Origin: VYFG01 sp965248685 | GTDB taxonomy: Bacteria; Pseudomonadota; Gammaproteobacteria; Arenicellales; Poriferihabitantaceae | Direction of reading: 5' to 3' | Assembly: GCA_965248685.1 (NCBI GenBank) | Contig: CBDFKC010000004.1 | Span: 806,001-870,000, forward strand | Length of the DNA stretch: 64,000 bases | Part shown: positions 35,785 through 45,816 of the stretch, in pieces | Layout: each line of letters starts with the position of its first letter | Position numbering within the stretch: the first letter of the stretch is position 1 | Notes under the pieces: model-generated | The model's input: only the letters and a program-made list of their open reading frames with translations | Databases searched by the model: none | What the model was told of the DNA's origin: nothing | Position numbers and translations under genes: made by a program

Positions 35785-38700
35785 ATGAAAACGTCAACTC
35801 CGGAGGTGCAATCAGAGTATAGGCGTCTGTTGGCGGCCCTCGACCAATGTATGCTGGAAGATCGGCATCCATTGCGTCGAAAGATTTTTGCTGCTCGAAA
35901 CAAAGGCAAATTCCTTGAAAATGTCGGCCGCCAGGTCGAAGCGTCTCTGGCACGGGTAATAAGGCGTGAGGAACGCGCGCCGGCATGTCATTTACCCGCA
36001 GATTTGCCCATCAGTCAACATGGCGATGACCTGGTTAAATTAATCAGGCAACATCAGGTGTTGGTGGTCTGCGGTGAAACCGGATCGGGAAAAAGTACCC
36101 AGCTTCCGAAGATTTGCCTGCGCGCGGGGTTCGGACGAAAGGGCATGATCTGTCAGACCCAGCCACGCCGTATCGCTGCTCGTTCTGTAGCAGAACGCAT
36201 CGCCGAAGAGCTTGGATCTGTAGCCGGCGTTGAAGTCGGGTACCGGGTTCGATTCAGCGAACAAATTAGTGACCAAAACTATATCAGGGTGCTTACCGAT
36301 GGTATGTTATTGGCAGAATTTGAGTTTGACCGCTTTCTGACCCGTTACGAGGTTCTGATCATTGATGAGGCCCATGAGCGTTCTCTTAATGTCGATTTTC
36401 TGCTCGGTGTCACCAGGCAAATTCTCGCAAAGCGTCCAGAATTTCGCCTCATTATTACCTCGGCCACTTTAGACAGCGAAAAATTCCGTAATCATTTCGG
36501 TGACGCCCCCAGTATTAAGGTGTCGGGCAGAACCTGGCCGGTGGAGCTGCAATATCGACCCCTGGATAATCAGTCCGGTACTGATGATGCCCTGGCAACC
36601 GCGATTTATCAGGGAGTAACAATCCTTAACCAACACTCACCAGGAGACATTCTGGTGTTCCTCCCTGGCGAGAGAGAAATTCGGGAAACCGCCAATTGGC
36701 TGCGCAAACGAATCAATCAGGGCGCCGAAATTCTGCCACTTTACGCCCGCCTTACCCCTAAGGAACAGCATCGAATTTTTCATCCTGGCTCCAGGCCACG
36801 CATTATTCTATCGACTAACGTTGCAGAAACCTCATTGACCGTGCCCGGTATCAAATACGTGATCGACAGCGGTCTCGCCAGGGTCAGTCGATATAGCCCT
36901 TCCCGCAAGATTCAGCGGCTGCCGGTTGAAAAAATCTCCCAATCCTCAGCCCAGCAGAGGGCGGGACGCTGCGGGCGGGTTTCAAGTGGAATATGTATTC
37001 GTCTGTACGACGAAGACGATTTTGTTAATCGACCGGAATATACCGACCCAGAGATTCTGCGCACTTCTTTGGCGGATGTGATTCTTCGCCTGATTTCCAT
37101 GGGGCTGGGAGAACTCGATAGATTTCCATTTATCGATAAACCCAGCCGCAAGCAGATTAATGATGGCATACACCAGTTAATCGAACTCGGCGCCATCGAC
37201 GAAAATCGAAAAATCACCAGGGTCGGTCGACAGATCGCCAAGATGCCAGTGGATCCGAGGATTGCGAGAGTGTTGTTGGGCGCTCGGGAATATAACTGTT
37301 TACAGGAGATGGTAATTGTTGCTGCAGCACTGTCAGTGCCCGATCCGAGACAAAATCCGCCAGATAAATTACAACACGCGCGTCAGGTTCACCGGGAACT
37401 CAGCGCTGAGTCTTCGGACTTTTTAGTAATGCTGGATATCTGGAAGCAATACCGCCGCATTCAAAAGACCGAATCCAAGCGCCAGGCGTATCGTTGGTGT
37501 GAAAATAATTTCCTTTCTATTTTCAGGATGCGTGAATGGGGCGCGCTGCAGGCGAATATTAAATCGACCCTCAAGTCATTGGGTTTTCAGTCCAATACCG
37601 ATGAGGCTAATCCAGATAACATTCATCGGGCATTGCTGCCCGGTTTGCTTTCCAATGTCGCTAGATTAAATCGCGACGGAAATGTGACCCAGGATCGGCG
37701 TGGTCCCACGCCGAAAGGCAAACGTCGCGGTACCGAGTATCTGGGGACTTTTGGCAAATCAGTAAAAATATTTCCCGGATCAAACCTCAAGGACAAAACA
37801 CCTCAATGGATAATGTGCGCTGAATTGGTTGAAACAGGACAAATATTTGCCCGTATGGTGAACAACATTCAACCGGGGTGGATAGAGAGCGCTGCCCAGC
37901 ATTTGCTCCAATTTCACTACAGCGAACCCAGGTGGGATGTTTCCCAGCAGAGGGTTATCGCAAGTCGACGCGCTACCCTATACGGCCTCACGATATACAG
38001 TGGACGTAAGTGTCACTATGACAAGGTAAACCCTGGGGACTGCCGGCAAATTTTTATCCGTACTTCCCTGGTGGATGCCGGACTGAAGCCTGCACTAGAT
38101 TTCATCCAGCACAACCGTCTGCTAGTTCAGGAAATTGAGGTGATGGAGCGAAAAATCAGGCGCCGAGATATTCTGGTAGACGAGCAAGAAATTTTTAGTT
38201 TCTATGACGGCTTGATACCTGATTGGGTAAACAGTGGCAGCTCGCTCAAGAAATGGTATGGCCGATTAAACGAACAGGAAACCAAGCAGCTGAAGATGTC
38301 TCGCCAAGAAATAATGCTCGCACCGGTCGAGCATCTTCGTGAAACCTTCCCAGATGAGATTGTATCGAATGGTATCAGGGTGCCTCTGTCCTATAAATTT
38401 GATCCAGGATCCAGTCAGGATGGGGTGACCGCGAGCATTCGCTTGTCATTGCTAAATCAGATCGAACTCACAGATTTTGACCGTCTGGTTCCTGGGTTGC
38501 TACGCGAGAAATTAATCGCCATGGTACGCAGTCTACCCAAAGTCATGCGGCGACAACTTGTGCCGATACCGGATACCGTGGATCTGGTCGCTGAACAGAT
38601 AATGAACTCAAGATTTCCCCTGGCCCAGGCCCTGGCAGAATCATTAAATCAAATTAAATCGCTGGAGATCGCGGCGACAGATTTCACCACCTCTATCCCC

Positions 38701-39702
38701 CAGACTTATCTGAATATGGGGTTTGAATTGATCGGCGATGAAGGCCAGCCCATTGTATTCGACCGGGACCTTGATCGCCTTGCTAGTGAGTACAGTTCTC
38801 GTGCCCAGACCAGCTTTGCCGCGATGATTGGAAACGATATCGAACGCCAGGGAATCAGGAGCTGGGACTTCGATGATCTGGAAGAGTCGGTATCGGTGCG
38901 ATCGGGGCGGGATACTTACTGTGCCTATCTCGGGTTAGTGGATTGCCAGGACAGCGTCGCAATCCAATTGTTTGATTCCAGGCCCGAGGCGAATAGCGCC
39001 CACCGGGAAGGTGTGCGTAGGCTGCTGTGGATGTCTACGCCGAGCCATCGTAAGTTGCACAAAAAGCCGATGCCCGAATGGCAGAAAATTAGTCTGATGT
39101 ATGCGTCCATCGGTGATCTGTCAGAACTCCAGGATGAGATGTTTCGAAAAGCCCAGGACAGGGTATATTTTGATAATGAGGAACCAATACGGAGTCGTGC
39201 CAGATTTGATCAAGTTTTGCTCGCTGGCAGCGCTGAACTGCAGCAGACCCTGGCAGATATTGCAGGTTGGGTTGCTGCAACCCTGACCGAATATCGTGTG
39301 CTGCGCAATTCCATCGAGACTCATCGGACCGCTTTGCCCAATCAGATAGTCCTGGATATTCTGGCCCAGCATGAGCGGCTGGTTTACCCGGGTTTTGTTG
39401 CAGATACTCCGATTCATTGGCTGCCACACCTGCCAAGATACCTGAAGGCTCTTTCAGTCCGCCATGAGCAGGCGGTACTGGATCCTGCTACAGATCAATT
39501 GCGGCAGCATAAAGTCTCTCCCTGGTGGCAGCAATACCTGGCGTGGAGCGGAGACAATAATACCGCCCTGGAACAGTATCGCTGGCTGGTGGAAGAGTAC
39601 CGAGTGTCGGTGTTTGCCCAGGGGCTCGGTACCAGCGTTCGAATTTCAGCCACTCGTCTGAGACACGCATGGTCGAAAGTAGGGGATCATTCGGGCCACT
39701 GA
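35785..39702 (+). CDS. hrpA: ATP-dependent RNA helicase HrpA
   Basis: A 1305-residue DEAH-box helicase, the usual HrpA length. Walker A GETGSGKST is near residue 98, TQPRRIAARS follows, the DEAH box (LIIDEAHERS) is near 193, TSATLDS near 232, and motif VI QRAGRCGR near 391. HA2, OB-fold and the long DUF3418 C-terminal region follow. HrpA resolves stalled or collided ribosomes and processes fimbrial mRNA in E. coli. An inverted repeat (GGGCCA at 39693 with TGGCCC at 39715) spans its stop codon but lacks a T-tract. Confidence 0.96.
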   Translation: MKTSTPEVQSEYRRLLAALDQCMLEDRHPLRRKIFAARNKGKFLENVGRQVEASLARVIRREERAPACHLPADLPISQHGDDLVKLIRQHQVLVVCGETGSGKSTQLPKICLRAGFGRKGMICQTQPRRIAARSVAERIAEELGSVAGVEVGYRVRFSEQISDQNYIRVLTDGMLLAEFEFDRFLTRYEVLIIDEAHERSLNVDFLLGVTRQILAKRPEFRLIITSATLDSEKFRNHFGDAPSIKVSGRTWPVELQYRPLDNQSGTDDALATAIYQGVTILNQHSPGDILVFLPGEREIRETANWLRKRINQGAEILPLYARLTPKEQHRIFHPGSRPRIILSTNVAETSLTVPGIKYVIDSGLARVSRYSPSRKIQRLPVEKISQSSAQQRAGRCGRVSSGICIRLYDEDDFVNRPEYTDPEILRTSLADVILRLISMGLGELDRFPFIDKPSRKQINDGIHQLIELGAIDENRKITRVGRQIAKMPVDPRIARVLLGAREYNCLQEMVIVAAALSVPDPRQNPPDKLQHARQVHRELSAESSDFLVMLDIWKQYRRIQKTESKRQAYRWCENNFLSIFRMREWGALQANIKSTLKSLGFQSNTDEANPDNIHRALLPGLLSNVARLNRDGNVTQDRRGPTPKGKRRGTEYLGTFGKSVKIFPGSNLKDKTPQWIMCAELVETGQIFARMVNNIQPGWIESAAQHLLQFHYSEPRWDVSQQRVIASRRATLYGLTIYSGRKCHYDKVNPGDCRQIFIRTSLVDAGLKPALDFIQHNRLLVQEIEVMERKIRRRDILVDEQEIFSFYDGLIPDWVNSGSSLKKWYGRLNEQETKQLKMSRQEIMLAPVEHLRETFPDEIVSNGIRVPLSYKFDPGSSQDGVTASIRLSLLNQIELTDFDRLVPGLLREKLIAMVRSLPKVMRRQLVPIPDTVDLVAEQIMNSRFPLAQALAESLNQIKSLEIAATDFTTSIPQTYLNMGFELIGDEGQPIVFDRDLDRLASEYSSRAQTSFAAMIGNDIERQGIRSWDFDDLEESVSVRSGRDTYCAYLGLVDCQDSVAIQLFDSRPEANSAHREGVRRLLWMSTPSHRKLHKKPMPEWQKISLMYASIGDLSELQDEMFRKAQDRVYFDNEEPIRSRARFDQVLLAGSAELQQTLADIAGWVAATLTEYRVLRNSIETHRTALPNQIVLDILAQHERLVYPGFVADTPIHWLPHLPRYLKALSVRHEQAVLDPATDQLRQHKVSPWWQQYLAWSGDNNTALEQYRWLVEEYRVSVFAQGLGTSVRISATRLRHAWSKVGDHSGH

Positions 39703-39769
39703 ATAGGGTATCATTGGCCCAAGCTGCACAAAAATATGAGAAAGCAGCATAATTTGGAGGACTAAAGTT

Positions 39770-39874
39770 GTGTTATCACCTAAACACTATGCGGGCTTAC
39801 CCGGCGCGTCAAAAATTGGCCGGCAGGGCGATCACATCAAAATAATCTGCTTGTCGGAGCCCTTGTTGCCGTGA
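39770..39874 (+). CDS. Possible 34-residue leader peptide coupled to the ydcF-like gene
   Basis: A GTG-started frame (34 codons) with GGAGG nine bases upstream; its TGA overlaps the GTG start of the next gene by four bases (GTGA). The peptide (begins MLSPKHYAGLPG) matches nothing I recognise. The strong RBS has no better partner, because the ydcF-like GTG at 39871 lacks one. A coupled upstream frame is plausible but not proven. A TTG at 39768 in another frame could also use this RBS (25 codons). Confidence 0.4.
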   Translation: MLSPKHYAGLPGASKIGRQGDHIKIICLSEPLLP

Positions 39875-40671
39875 GTATTCTGGTTTCCAAACTATTGGGC
39901 TATTTAGCCCATCCCATGGGCTTAATTTCCCTGCTGGTTGTCTTTGGTCTTTTATTCCGTTTGCTGGGTTGGGCCCGACGAGCGGGATTTCTCATGTTAC
40001 TGGCGCTGGTTGTATTGTTTTTGGCATCTTCACCGAAGGTTGCAGGGTTTCTTGCCTCCAGCCTGGAGAACCAATATCCGCCAGTGGCAATCGATCGATT
40101 GCCCCAGACCGGTATTGTGGTCATGCTAGGAGGCGTCCTGGTGGCACCCCAGGGGCCCCGGCTCGAGACCGAGTTGGTGGGGAGTTCTGATCGCTTGTTG
40201 CATACTTCCCGAATTTTCAAACAGGGTAAGGCAGCACGGGTTTACCTTTCCGGTGGCAATGTCTTTGATGGTTACCTTCCTCAAAGTGAAAGTGTTTATG
40301 CCAAGCAACTGTTGGTCGAATGGGGTGTGCCGGAAAATAACATTGATACTGGCAAGAACTCCAGAACCACCCATCAGAATGCATTGGAAACCCGGGACTA
40401 CCTGGCCAAGAAAGGTTGGATTACCAAACCGGTTATTTTGGTGACTTCAGGGTTACACATGCCTCGCGCGGTGGAAACTTTTCGATTCGCAAATATACGA
40501 ATAATTCCTGCATCCACCGATATTCTGGTTACCGGTCGCGCCGCACCAGCAGTGTTTGACTGGCTGCCATCGGCTGCGGCATTTAGCCTGACCACCTTGG
40601 CGGTCCATGAAATTGTTGGTATATGGTATTACCGCTTACGAGGTTGGGCTCCAAAAAGTCGAGCTCAATAG
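39871..40671 (+). CDS. YdcF/ElyC-family (DUF218) membrane protein
   Basis: A 266-residue protein with two N-terminal membrane helices (about 10-33 and 39-58) and a periplasmic DUF218 domain: GIVVMLGGVLVAP, RVYLSGGN, SRTTHQNALETRDYL and LVTSGLHMPRAVETF. The family includes ElyC, linked to envelope and undecaprenyl-phosphate recycling, and SanA. It starts with GTG and probably depends on coupling to the small upstream frame for translation. Confidence 0.88.
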   Translation: MSILVSKLLGYLAHPMGLISLLVVFGLLFRLLGWARRAGFLMLLALVVLFLASSPKVAGFLASSLENQYPPVAIDRLPQTGIVVMLGGVLVAPQGPRLETELVGSSDRLLHTSRIFKQGKAARVYLSGGNVFDGYLPQSESVYAKQLLVEWGVPENNIDTGKNSRTTHQNALETRDYLAKKGWITKPVILVTSGLHMPRAVETFRFANIRIIPASTDILVTGRAAPAVFDWLPSAAAFSLTTLAVHEIVGIWYYRLRGWAPKSRAQ

Positions 40672-40795
40672 TCAGCGCAAGGTTTAATTATCCACCCAGA
40701 AATTACTGGTATTCAGGTAGAATCGGGCCTTTACCGGGGTTGGTGCAAAACCGCCCTTGTGTGTCCGACTACAACGATTATCCAGACTTTTTCCG

Positions 40796-42178
40796 TTGAC
40801 CCGCAAACTCTTTATCAAAACCTTTGGCTGTCAGATGAATGAATACGATTCATCCAGGATGGCTGATTTACTTCACTCAAGCCATGGATTCGAACGCACC
40901 GATGTGGCTGAGGAAGCGGACATGGTATTGCTCAACACCTGCTCTGTACGGGAAAAGGCCCAGGAAAAAGTTTTTTCACTGCTCGGGCGCTGGCGCGAGA
41001 TTAAGCAGCGTAATAATAAGCTTGTTATCGGTGTGGGCGGATGCGTCGCGAGTCAGGAAGGCAAAATGATCATGCAACGCGCGCCTTACGTAGATATGGT
41101 TTTCGGCCCGCAAACGCTGCATCGCCTACCTCGGATGCTGGATGATGTGCTGGAGGAACACACCCAGTCGGTAGACGTGAGCTTTCCCGAAATCGAGAAA
41201 TTCGATAACCTGCCACCGCCTCGTGTGGATGGAGTCAAGGCATTCGTTTCGATTATGGAAGGGTGCAGTAAGTATTGTTCATTCTGCGTCGTGCCGTATA
41301 CCCGTGGAACCGAATTCAGTCGACCATTTGACGACGTCATTGAAGAAGTTTATGGGCTGGCCCAGCAGGGTGTGAGGGAAATCAATTTACTGGGCCAGAA
41401 TGTTAACGGATATCGCGGGCTCGGTCATGACGGCAGGACCGTTGAATTCGCCGAATTGTTGCATTATGTGGCGGCGGTGGATGGCATTGATCGGCTTCGC
41501 TATACCACTTCCCACCCAATTGATTTCACTGATGACCTGGTCGAAGCCTATGCCGATATTCCTGAACTAGTCAGTCATTTGCACCTTCCAGTGCAAAGTG
41601 GATCTGACCGCATACTACAGCTGATGAAACGAGGGTATAGTGCCGCAGAGTATATTGAGTGGATAGATAAGGTACGAGAAAAGCGACCAGGCATGTCGAT
41701 ATCTTCGGATTTCATTATTGGCTTTCCGGGGGAAACCGAGCAGGATTTTGCCCAAACCATGCAACTAATTGAACGTATCGAATACGATCACAGCTTTAGC
41801 TTTATTTATAGTCAGCGTCCGGGTACCCCTGCCGAGTTATTGCAAGACGACGTCAGTATGGAGCGAAAGAAGCAAAGGCTGTCAGTTTTACAACAGATCA
41901 TTTTGGCATCAGCCCGCCGAGTTAGTGAAAAAATGGTTGGTACCTCCCAATCAATTTTAGTTGAAGGACCTTCGCGCAAAGATCCGACCAAGTATTCCGG
42001 CCGTACGCAAAATAATCGGGTGGTGAATTTTGATGGAGATTCAACCCTGATTGGTAAATTTGTTGATTTGCGAATAACCGAAGCATTGCCCAACTCGTTG
42101 CGTGGACAAATGACCGATTTGGAATATAGCGCCACCCCGGTTATTTCCGGATTCACTCCCGAGCTGAAATTTGTCTAA
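40796..42178 (+). CDS. miaB: tRNA-2-methylthio-N6-dimethylallyladenosine synthase
   Basis: A radical-SAM methylthiotransferase of about 460 residues. The likely start is TTG 40796, giving MTRKLFIKTFGCQMNEYDS, which matches the family N-terminus; the frame extends upstream to 40757 without support. The N-terminal cluster uses Cys12, NTCSVRE and GGCVA; the radical SAM triad is Cys157, Cys161 and Cys164 in CSKYCSFC. A C-terminal TRAM domain follows. MiaB thiomethylates A37 of tRNAs reading UNN codons. The stop overlaps the ybeZ start. Confidence 0.95.
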   Translation: MTRKLFIKTFGCQMNEYDSSRMADLLHSSHGFERTDVAEEADMVLLNTCSVREKAQEKVFSLLGRWREIKQRNNKLVIGVGGCVASQEGKMIMQRAPYVDMVFGPQTLHRLPRMLDDVLEEHTQSVDVSFPEIEKFDNLPPPRVDGVKAFVSIMEGCSKYCSFCVVPYTRGTEFSRPFDDVIEEVYGLAQQGVREINLLGQNVNGYRGLGHDGRTVEFAELLHYVAAVDGIDRLRYTTSHPIDFTDDLVEAYADIPELVSHLHLPVQSGSDRILQLMKRGYSAAEYIEWIDKVREKRPGMSISSDFIIGFPGETEQDFAQTMQLIERIEYDHSFSFIYSQRPGTPAELLQDDVSMERKKQRLSVLQQIILASARRVSEKMVGTSQSILVEGPSRKDPTKYSGRTQNNRVVNFDGDSTLIGKFVDLRITEALPNSLRGQMTDLEYSATPVISGFTPELKFV

Positions 42179-43154
42179 GCCAGCAATCTTCCAGCTGCAT
42201 CCTGCTGAATCGGAACGCCTGTCTCAATTGTGTGGGCAGCAAAATGCGCACCTTGAGCAAATAGAATCTTTTCTTGGGGTCAAAATTCTTCAGCGCAACA
42301 ATGCCTTCAACGTGACAGGAGGGGGACAAAAAATCGCCCGGGCGGAATCGGTTATTCGCAAATTGTTTGACCTGACTGAGAGTTCTGATCAACCGATCAC
42401 ATCAAATCGGGTATACCTGGAATTATCCCGGATCGACCAGGAAGAAGGTGGCCAGGAACAGGATGAAGAAATCGTCATCCGGTTACGCAAACAGGTAATC
42501 AGAGGTCAGAATATTCGACAACGGGATTACCTGCGCCAAATCGCTCACAATGATATTAACTTCGGGGTTGGGCCCGCGGGAACTGGCAAAACTTATCTGG
42601 CCGTAGCCTGCGCGGTTGCAGCCCTGGCGGAAAATGAGGTTGAGCGAATCCTGCTGGTACGCCCCGCAGTTGAAGCCGGGGAAAAGCTGGGTTTTCTACC
42701 AGGAGATATCGGACAGAAGATTGATCCTTACTTACGCCCATTATTTGATGCATTGTACGAGATGCTTGGGTTCGAACGCGTCGGCAAACTAATCACCAGG
42801 GGTACCATTGAGTTGGCTCCATTGGCATATATGCGTGGAAGGACGTTGAACGAATCGTTTGTCATTCTCGACGAAGCGCAAAATACCACGGTGGAGCAGA
42901 TGAAAATGTTTCTTACGCGTATAGGATTTGGCTCCAAAGCTATTGTTACCGGAGACGTGACCCAGATTGATTTACCCAGAGGGCAATATTCCGGGCTCAA
43001 GCATGCCCAGGCCGTTTTGTCGGATCTGGATGGAATCAGCTTTACCCGATTTTTACCCAAGGACGTGGTTCGTCATCCTTTAGTACAAAAAATTGTAGAG
43101 GCCTATGAGAGGGAAGAAGCCGATAATCGTGATACGGAATCCAATCGTCATTAG
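42171..43154 (+). CDS. ybeZ: PhoH-like ATPase YbeZ
   Basis: A 327-residue PhoH family ATPase with a TTG start overlapping the end of miaB by eight bases. An N-terminal KH-like region precedes Walker A GPAGTGKTYLAV (about residues 134-145) and Walker B VILDEAQNTT. YbeZ works with the endoribonuclease YbeY encoded next (30-bp gap) in rRNA maturation and ribosome quality control. Confidence 0.94.
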   Translation: MSKPAIFQLHPAESERLSQLCGQQNAHLEQIESFLGVKILQRNNAFNVTGGGQKIARAESVIRKLFDLTESSDQPITSNRVYLELSRIDQEEGGQEQDEEIVIRLRKQVIRGQNIRQRDYLRQIAHNDINFGVGPAGTGKTYLAVACAVAALAENEVERILLVRPAVEAGEKLGFLPGDIGQKIDPYLRPLFDALYEMLGFERVGKLITRGTIELAPLAYMRGRTLNESFVILDEAQNTTVEQMKMFLTRIGFGSKAIVTGDVTQIDLPRGQYSGLKHAQAVLSDLDGISFTRFLPKDVVRHPLVQKIVEAYEREEADNRDTESNRH

Positions 43155-43184
43155 TCAAAAGCTGTTCGACTGGTTTATTGGGAT

Positions 43185-43658
43185 ATGGAAAAAATACCAG
43201 GTGCCGGGTTGGAATTGCAGCTTGCCTGCGACGATATAAACATACCACCCCATGAACAAATTGAAAAATGGGCTGGTGTGGCATTGGAAACAATCGGTAC
43301 GTCAAATTTCGGTTTAACTCTCAGGGTGGTAGATGAGAAAGAAATTTCCGACCTGAATAAGGAGTATAGAGGTCAAAGCACAGTCACCAATGTCCTGTCA
43401 TTTCCTTTTGATCCGATTCCTGGCATAGAGGAATTTTTTCTCGGTGATATCGTTATTTGCGCCGCTGTGGTGGAGCGCGAAGCTGGCAGCCAGGGTAAGT
43501 CGTCCCAGGCTCATTGGGCCCACATGTTGATTCATGGTATTCTGCACTTATCCGGCTATGACCACATGGTCGATCAGGAGGCTGACGAAATGGAAGCGCT
43601 GGAGGTTGAGATACTTTCAACTCTGGGATTCTCTAACCCATACCATAGTGATGTGTAG
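43185..43658 (+). CDS. ybeY: Endoribonuclease YbeY
   Basis: A 157-residue UPF0054 metalloprotein. The three zinc histidines lie in HGILHLSGYDH (His117, His121, His127), and the conserved Arg of LNKEYRGQSTVTNVLSFP is present. It takes part in 16S rRNA 3'-end maturation. corC/ybeX, which normally follows, is missing; lnt starts 27 bp downstream. Confidence 0.95.
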   Translation: MEKIPGAGLELQLACDDINIPPHEQIEKWAGVALETIGTSNFGLTLRVVDEKEISDLNKEYRGQSTVTNVLSFPFDPIPGIEEFFLGDIVICAAVVEREAGSQGKSSQAHWAHMLIHGILHLSGYDHMVDQEADEMEALEVEILSTLGFSNPYHSDV

Positions 43659-43685
43659 ATTCGTTAATTTTCGAAGGGCTCGCCA

Positions 43686-45146
43686 GTGAGTTACTTACTG
43701 GCCTTAATCGCCGGTGGATTGCATGCATTGTCGTTTTCACCTTTTGAATGGTGGCCATTACTGGCGCCCTCTTTCATCATACTGTTCAGGTGCTGGTACA
43801 AAGCGGGTCCCGCCAGGTCGTTCTGGCTAGGGTTGACGTTTGGTATCGGACAATTCGGCATTGGCGTTTCCTGGGTGTATATCAGTATCCAGACTTTTGG
43901 CGGTATGCCCCCATTACTTTCAGGTTTTTCGGTATTCGTCTTTGTCCTAATCCTGGCCTTATTTCCCGCTATGGCTGGGGTCGTTCAGGCGATGTTCAAG
44001 CGTTGGGGCACGGTCTCAAGATACTGCGTAATTATGCCTGTTGCCTACCTTGTTTTTGAATGGTTGCGGGGATGGATATTCAGCGGACTACCGTGGCTGA
44101 CTACTGGCTACGCGATGTTACCGACACCGCTGTCTGGCCTGGCCCCAGTAGGGGGTGTTTACCTTGTCAGCCTGGTGACTCTGGTTTCTGCGGGATCCCT
44201 GATTGCACTGATAAGTGTTGTTAACCGAAAGAGTATAACCCTGTTGATTTTATTATTTGCGGTATGGGGTGGAGCCTGGAATCTGGACCATCGACCCTGG
44301 ACCAAAGATAATGGCGTGCCAATTAATGTCGCGGTGATTCAGAACAATGTACCACTGTTAAACAAATGGGATACCAATAGTCGTAGCGCAATCATTTCCG
44401 ACTACTTGGCTGCCAGCGATAACCACCTGGATAAGGATCTTATAGTCTGGCCGGAAGGAGCTATTCCAGACTATATCGAAAACTTGACCGCAAAATTTTG
44501 GCAACAACTGCAAAATCATCCGGCAGATTTTGCGTTTGGTGCGTTGCATCGACCGGAACCGGGGATCAAATATTACAATAGTCTGGTCGCTGTTAGTGAC
44601 AACGTCTCAATTTACAGCAAGCAACACCTTGTACCGTTTGGAGAATTTTTCCCCTTACAGAAACTATTGGCACCCGTCCTTCAATATCTGACCATACCAA
44701 TGGCGGATTTCGCGCCCTGGAGTAACTTGCAGGCGCCACTACCCGTTGCGGGAATTTTGATGGCCTCTTCAATTTGTTATGAGGATGCCTTTCCGAATGA
44801 ATGGCGTAACCAGGTTCCAGCTGCCGGCGTGCTATTAAACGTAAGTGAGGATATGTGGTTCGGCAATTCACTAGCTCCCCATCAGCGGTTACAGATGGCC
44901 CAGTTCAGAGCCCGCGAAACTGAACGACCGATGGTGCGGTCTTCGAATAATGGATTGTCTTCTTTGCTGAATTGGCGCGGTGAAGTGGAAGAAGTTGCTC
45001 CGCAATTTGTCCAAGCGGTTGTCCAGGGTGCCGTGCAACCGCGAACCGGAATTACTCCCTATGTCCAATTCGGCGATTATCCCGCGTTACTCGCTGGTCT
45101 ATTGCTTTTGTTGCCGGGGCTGTTGTTTGGTTATCGCTCGCGATAG
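43686..45146 (+). CDS. lnt: Apolipoprotein N-acyltransferase
   Basis: A 486-residue inner-membrane enzyme that adds the third acyl chain to lipoproteins. About six N-terminal membrane helices are followed by the nitrilase-like domain with the triad Glu257 (WPEGAIP), Lys312 (SKQHLVPFGE) and Cys364 (SSICYED), and a last membrane helix. It starts with GTG. It is downstream of ybeY without an intervening corC. Confidence 0.95.
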   Translation: MSYLLALIAGGLHALSFSPFEWWPLLAPSFIILFRCWYKAGPARSFWLGLTFGIGQFGIGVSWVYISIQTFGGMPPLLSGFSVFVFVLILALFPAMAGVVQAMFKRWGTVSRYCVIMPVAYLVFEWLRGWIFSGLPWLTTGYAMLPTPLSGLAPVGGVYLVSLVTLVSAGSLIALISVVNRKSITLLILLFAVWGGAWNLDHRPWTKDNGVPINVAVIQNNVPLLNKWDTNSRSAIISDYLAASDNHLDKDLIVWPEGAIPDYIENLTAKFWQQLQNHPADFAFGALHRPEPGIKYYNSLVAVSDNVSIYSKQHLVPFGEFFPLQKLLAPVLQYLTIPMADFAPWSNLQAPLPVAGILMASSICYEDAFPNEWRNQVPAAGVLLNVSEDMWFGNSLAPHQRLQMAQFRARETERPMVRSSNNGLSSLLNWRGEVEEVAPQFVQAVVQGAVQPRTGITPYVQFGDYPALLAGLLLLLPGLLFGYRSR

Positions 45147-45190
45147 AATCGGTTTCGAAATTACCGCCCTAAGTCTGAGGATAAACTGAC

Positions 45191-45775
45191 ATGTATACAT
45201 CATCTGCAACCCACCCCACACTCTCCAGCTTCTTTTGGAGGGATCAAACTATGCTGCGTTCAATTGTGTTGGCCATAGTCGGATCGATCTTGTTATATGT
45301 CTCAGCCAAAATTAAAGTGCCGTTTTATCCTGTTCCGATAACAATGCAGACTTTTGTGGTATTGCTAATTGGTATCGTTTACGGCTGGAAACTAGGTGCC
45401 GCTACTGTTCTTCTTTACCTGGTTGAGGGCGCGGCCGGACTGCCAGTGTTTTCCGGTACCCCGGAGCGTGGGCTTGGTCTGGTTTATATGACCGGACCTA
45501 CGGGAGGTTATCTGGCGGGTTTCGTGGTTGCGGCAGCACTCTGTGGTTGGCTGGCTGAACGCGGATGGGATCGCAACTGGATTTCAACTCTCGGCGCGAT
45601 GGTGATAGGAAATCTGGTGATATACAGTTTTGGTCTTGCCTGGCTTGGCAGCGTAATTGGCTGGGACAAACCACTATTTGAATTGGGACTTTATCCATTC
45701 TTATATGGCGACCTTTTTAAAATCATTCTCGCAATGCTGGTGATTCCCCTTGCTTGGAAGGTACTAAAGAAATAG
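45191..45775 (+). CDS. bioY: BioY biotin transporter S component
   Basis: A 194-residue membrane protein (or 174 from ATG 45251) with about six helices. The BioY signature KVPFYPVPITMQTFVVLLIG and GPTGGYLAGFVVA are present. No bioM/bioN ATPase or T-component genes are adjacent, so it would work as solitary BioY or with a shared ECF module. The N-terminal 20 residues before MLRSIV are not typical of the family, which favours the later start. Confidence 0.92.
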   Translation: MYTSSATHPTLSSFFWRDQTMLRSIVLAIVGSILLYVSAKIKVPFYPVPITMQTFVVLLIGIVYGWKLGAATVLLYLVEGAAGLPVFSGTPERGLGLVYMTGPTGGYLAGFVVAAALCGWLAERGWDRNWISTLGAMVIGNLVIYSFGLAWLGSVIGWDKPLFELGLYPFLYGDLFKIILAMLVIPLAWKVLKK

Positions 45776-45816
45776 CAGGAATAGTTCAGCAGAATTAAAT
45801 CACCCTGGAGTCTTCC

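Noticed and set aside
39693..39720. Inverted repeat spanning the hrpA stop codon as a terminator
   Set aside because: Six-bp stem with a 16-base loop and no T-tract; likely chance.
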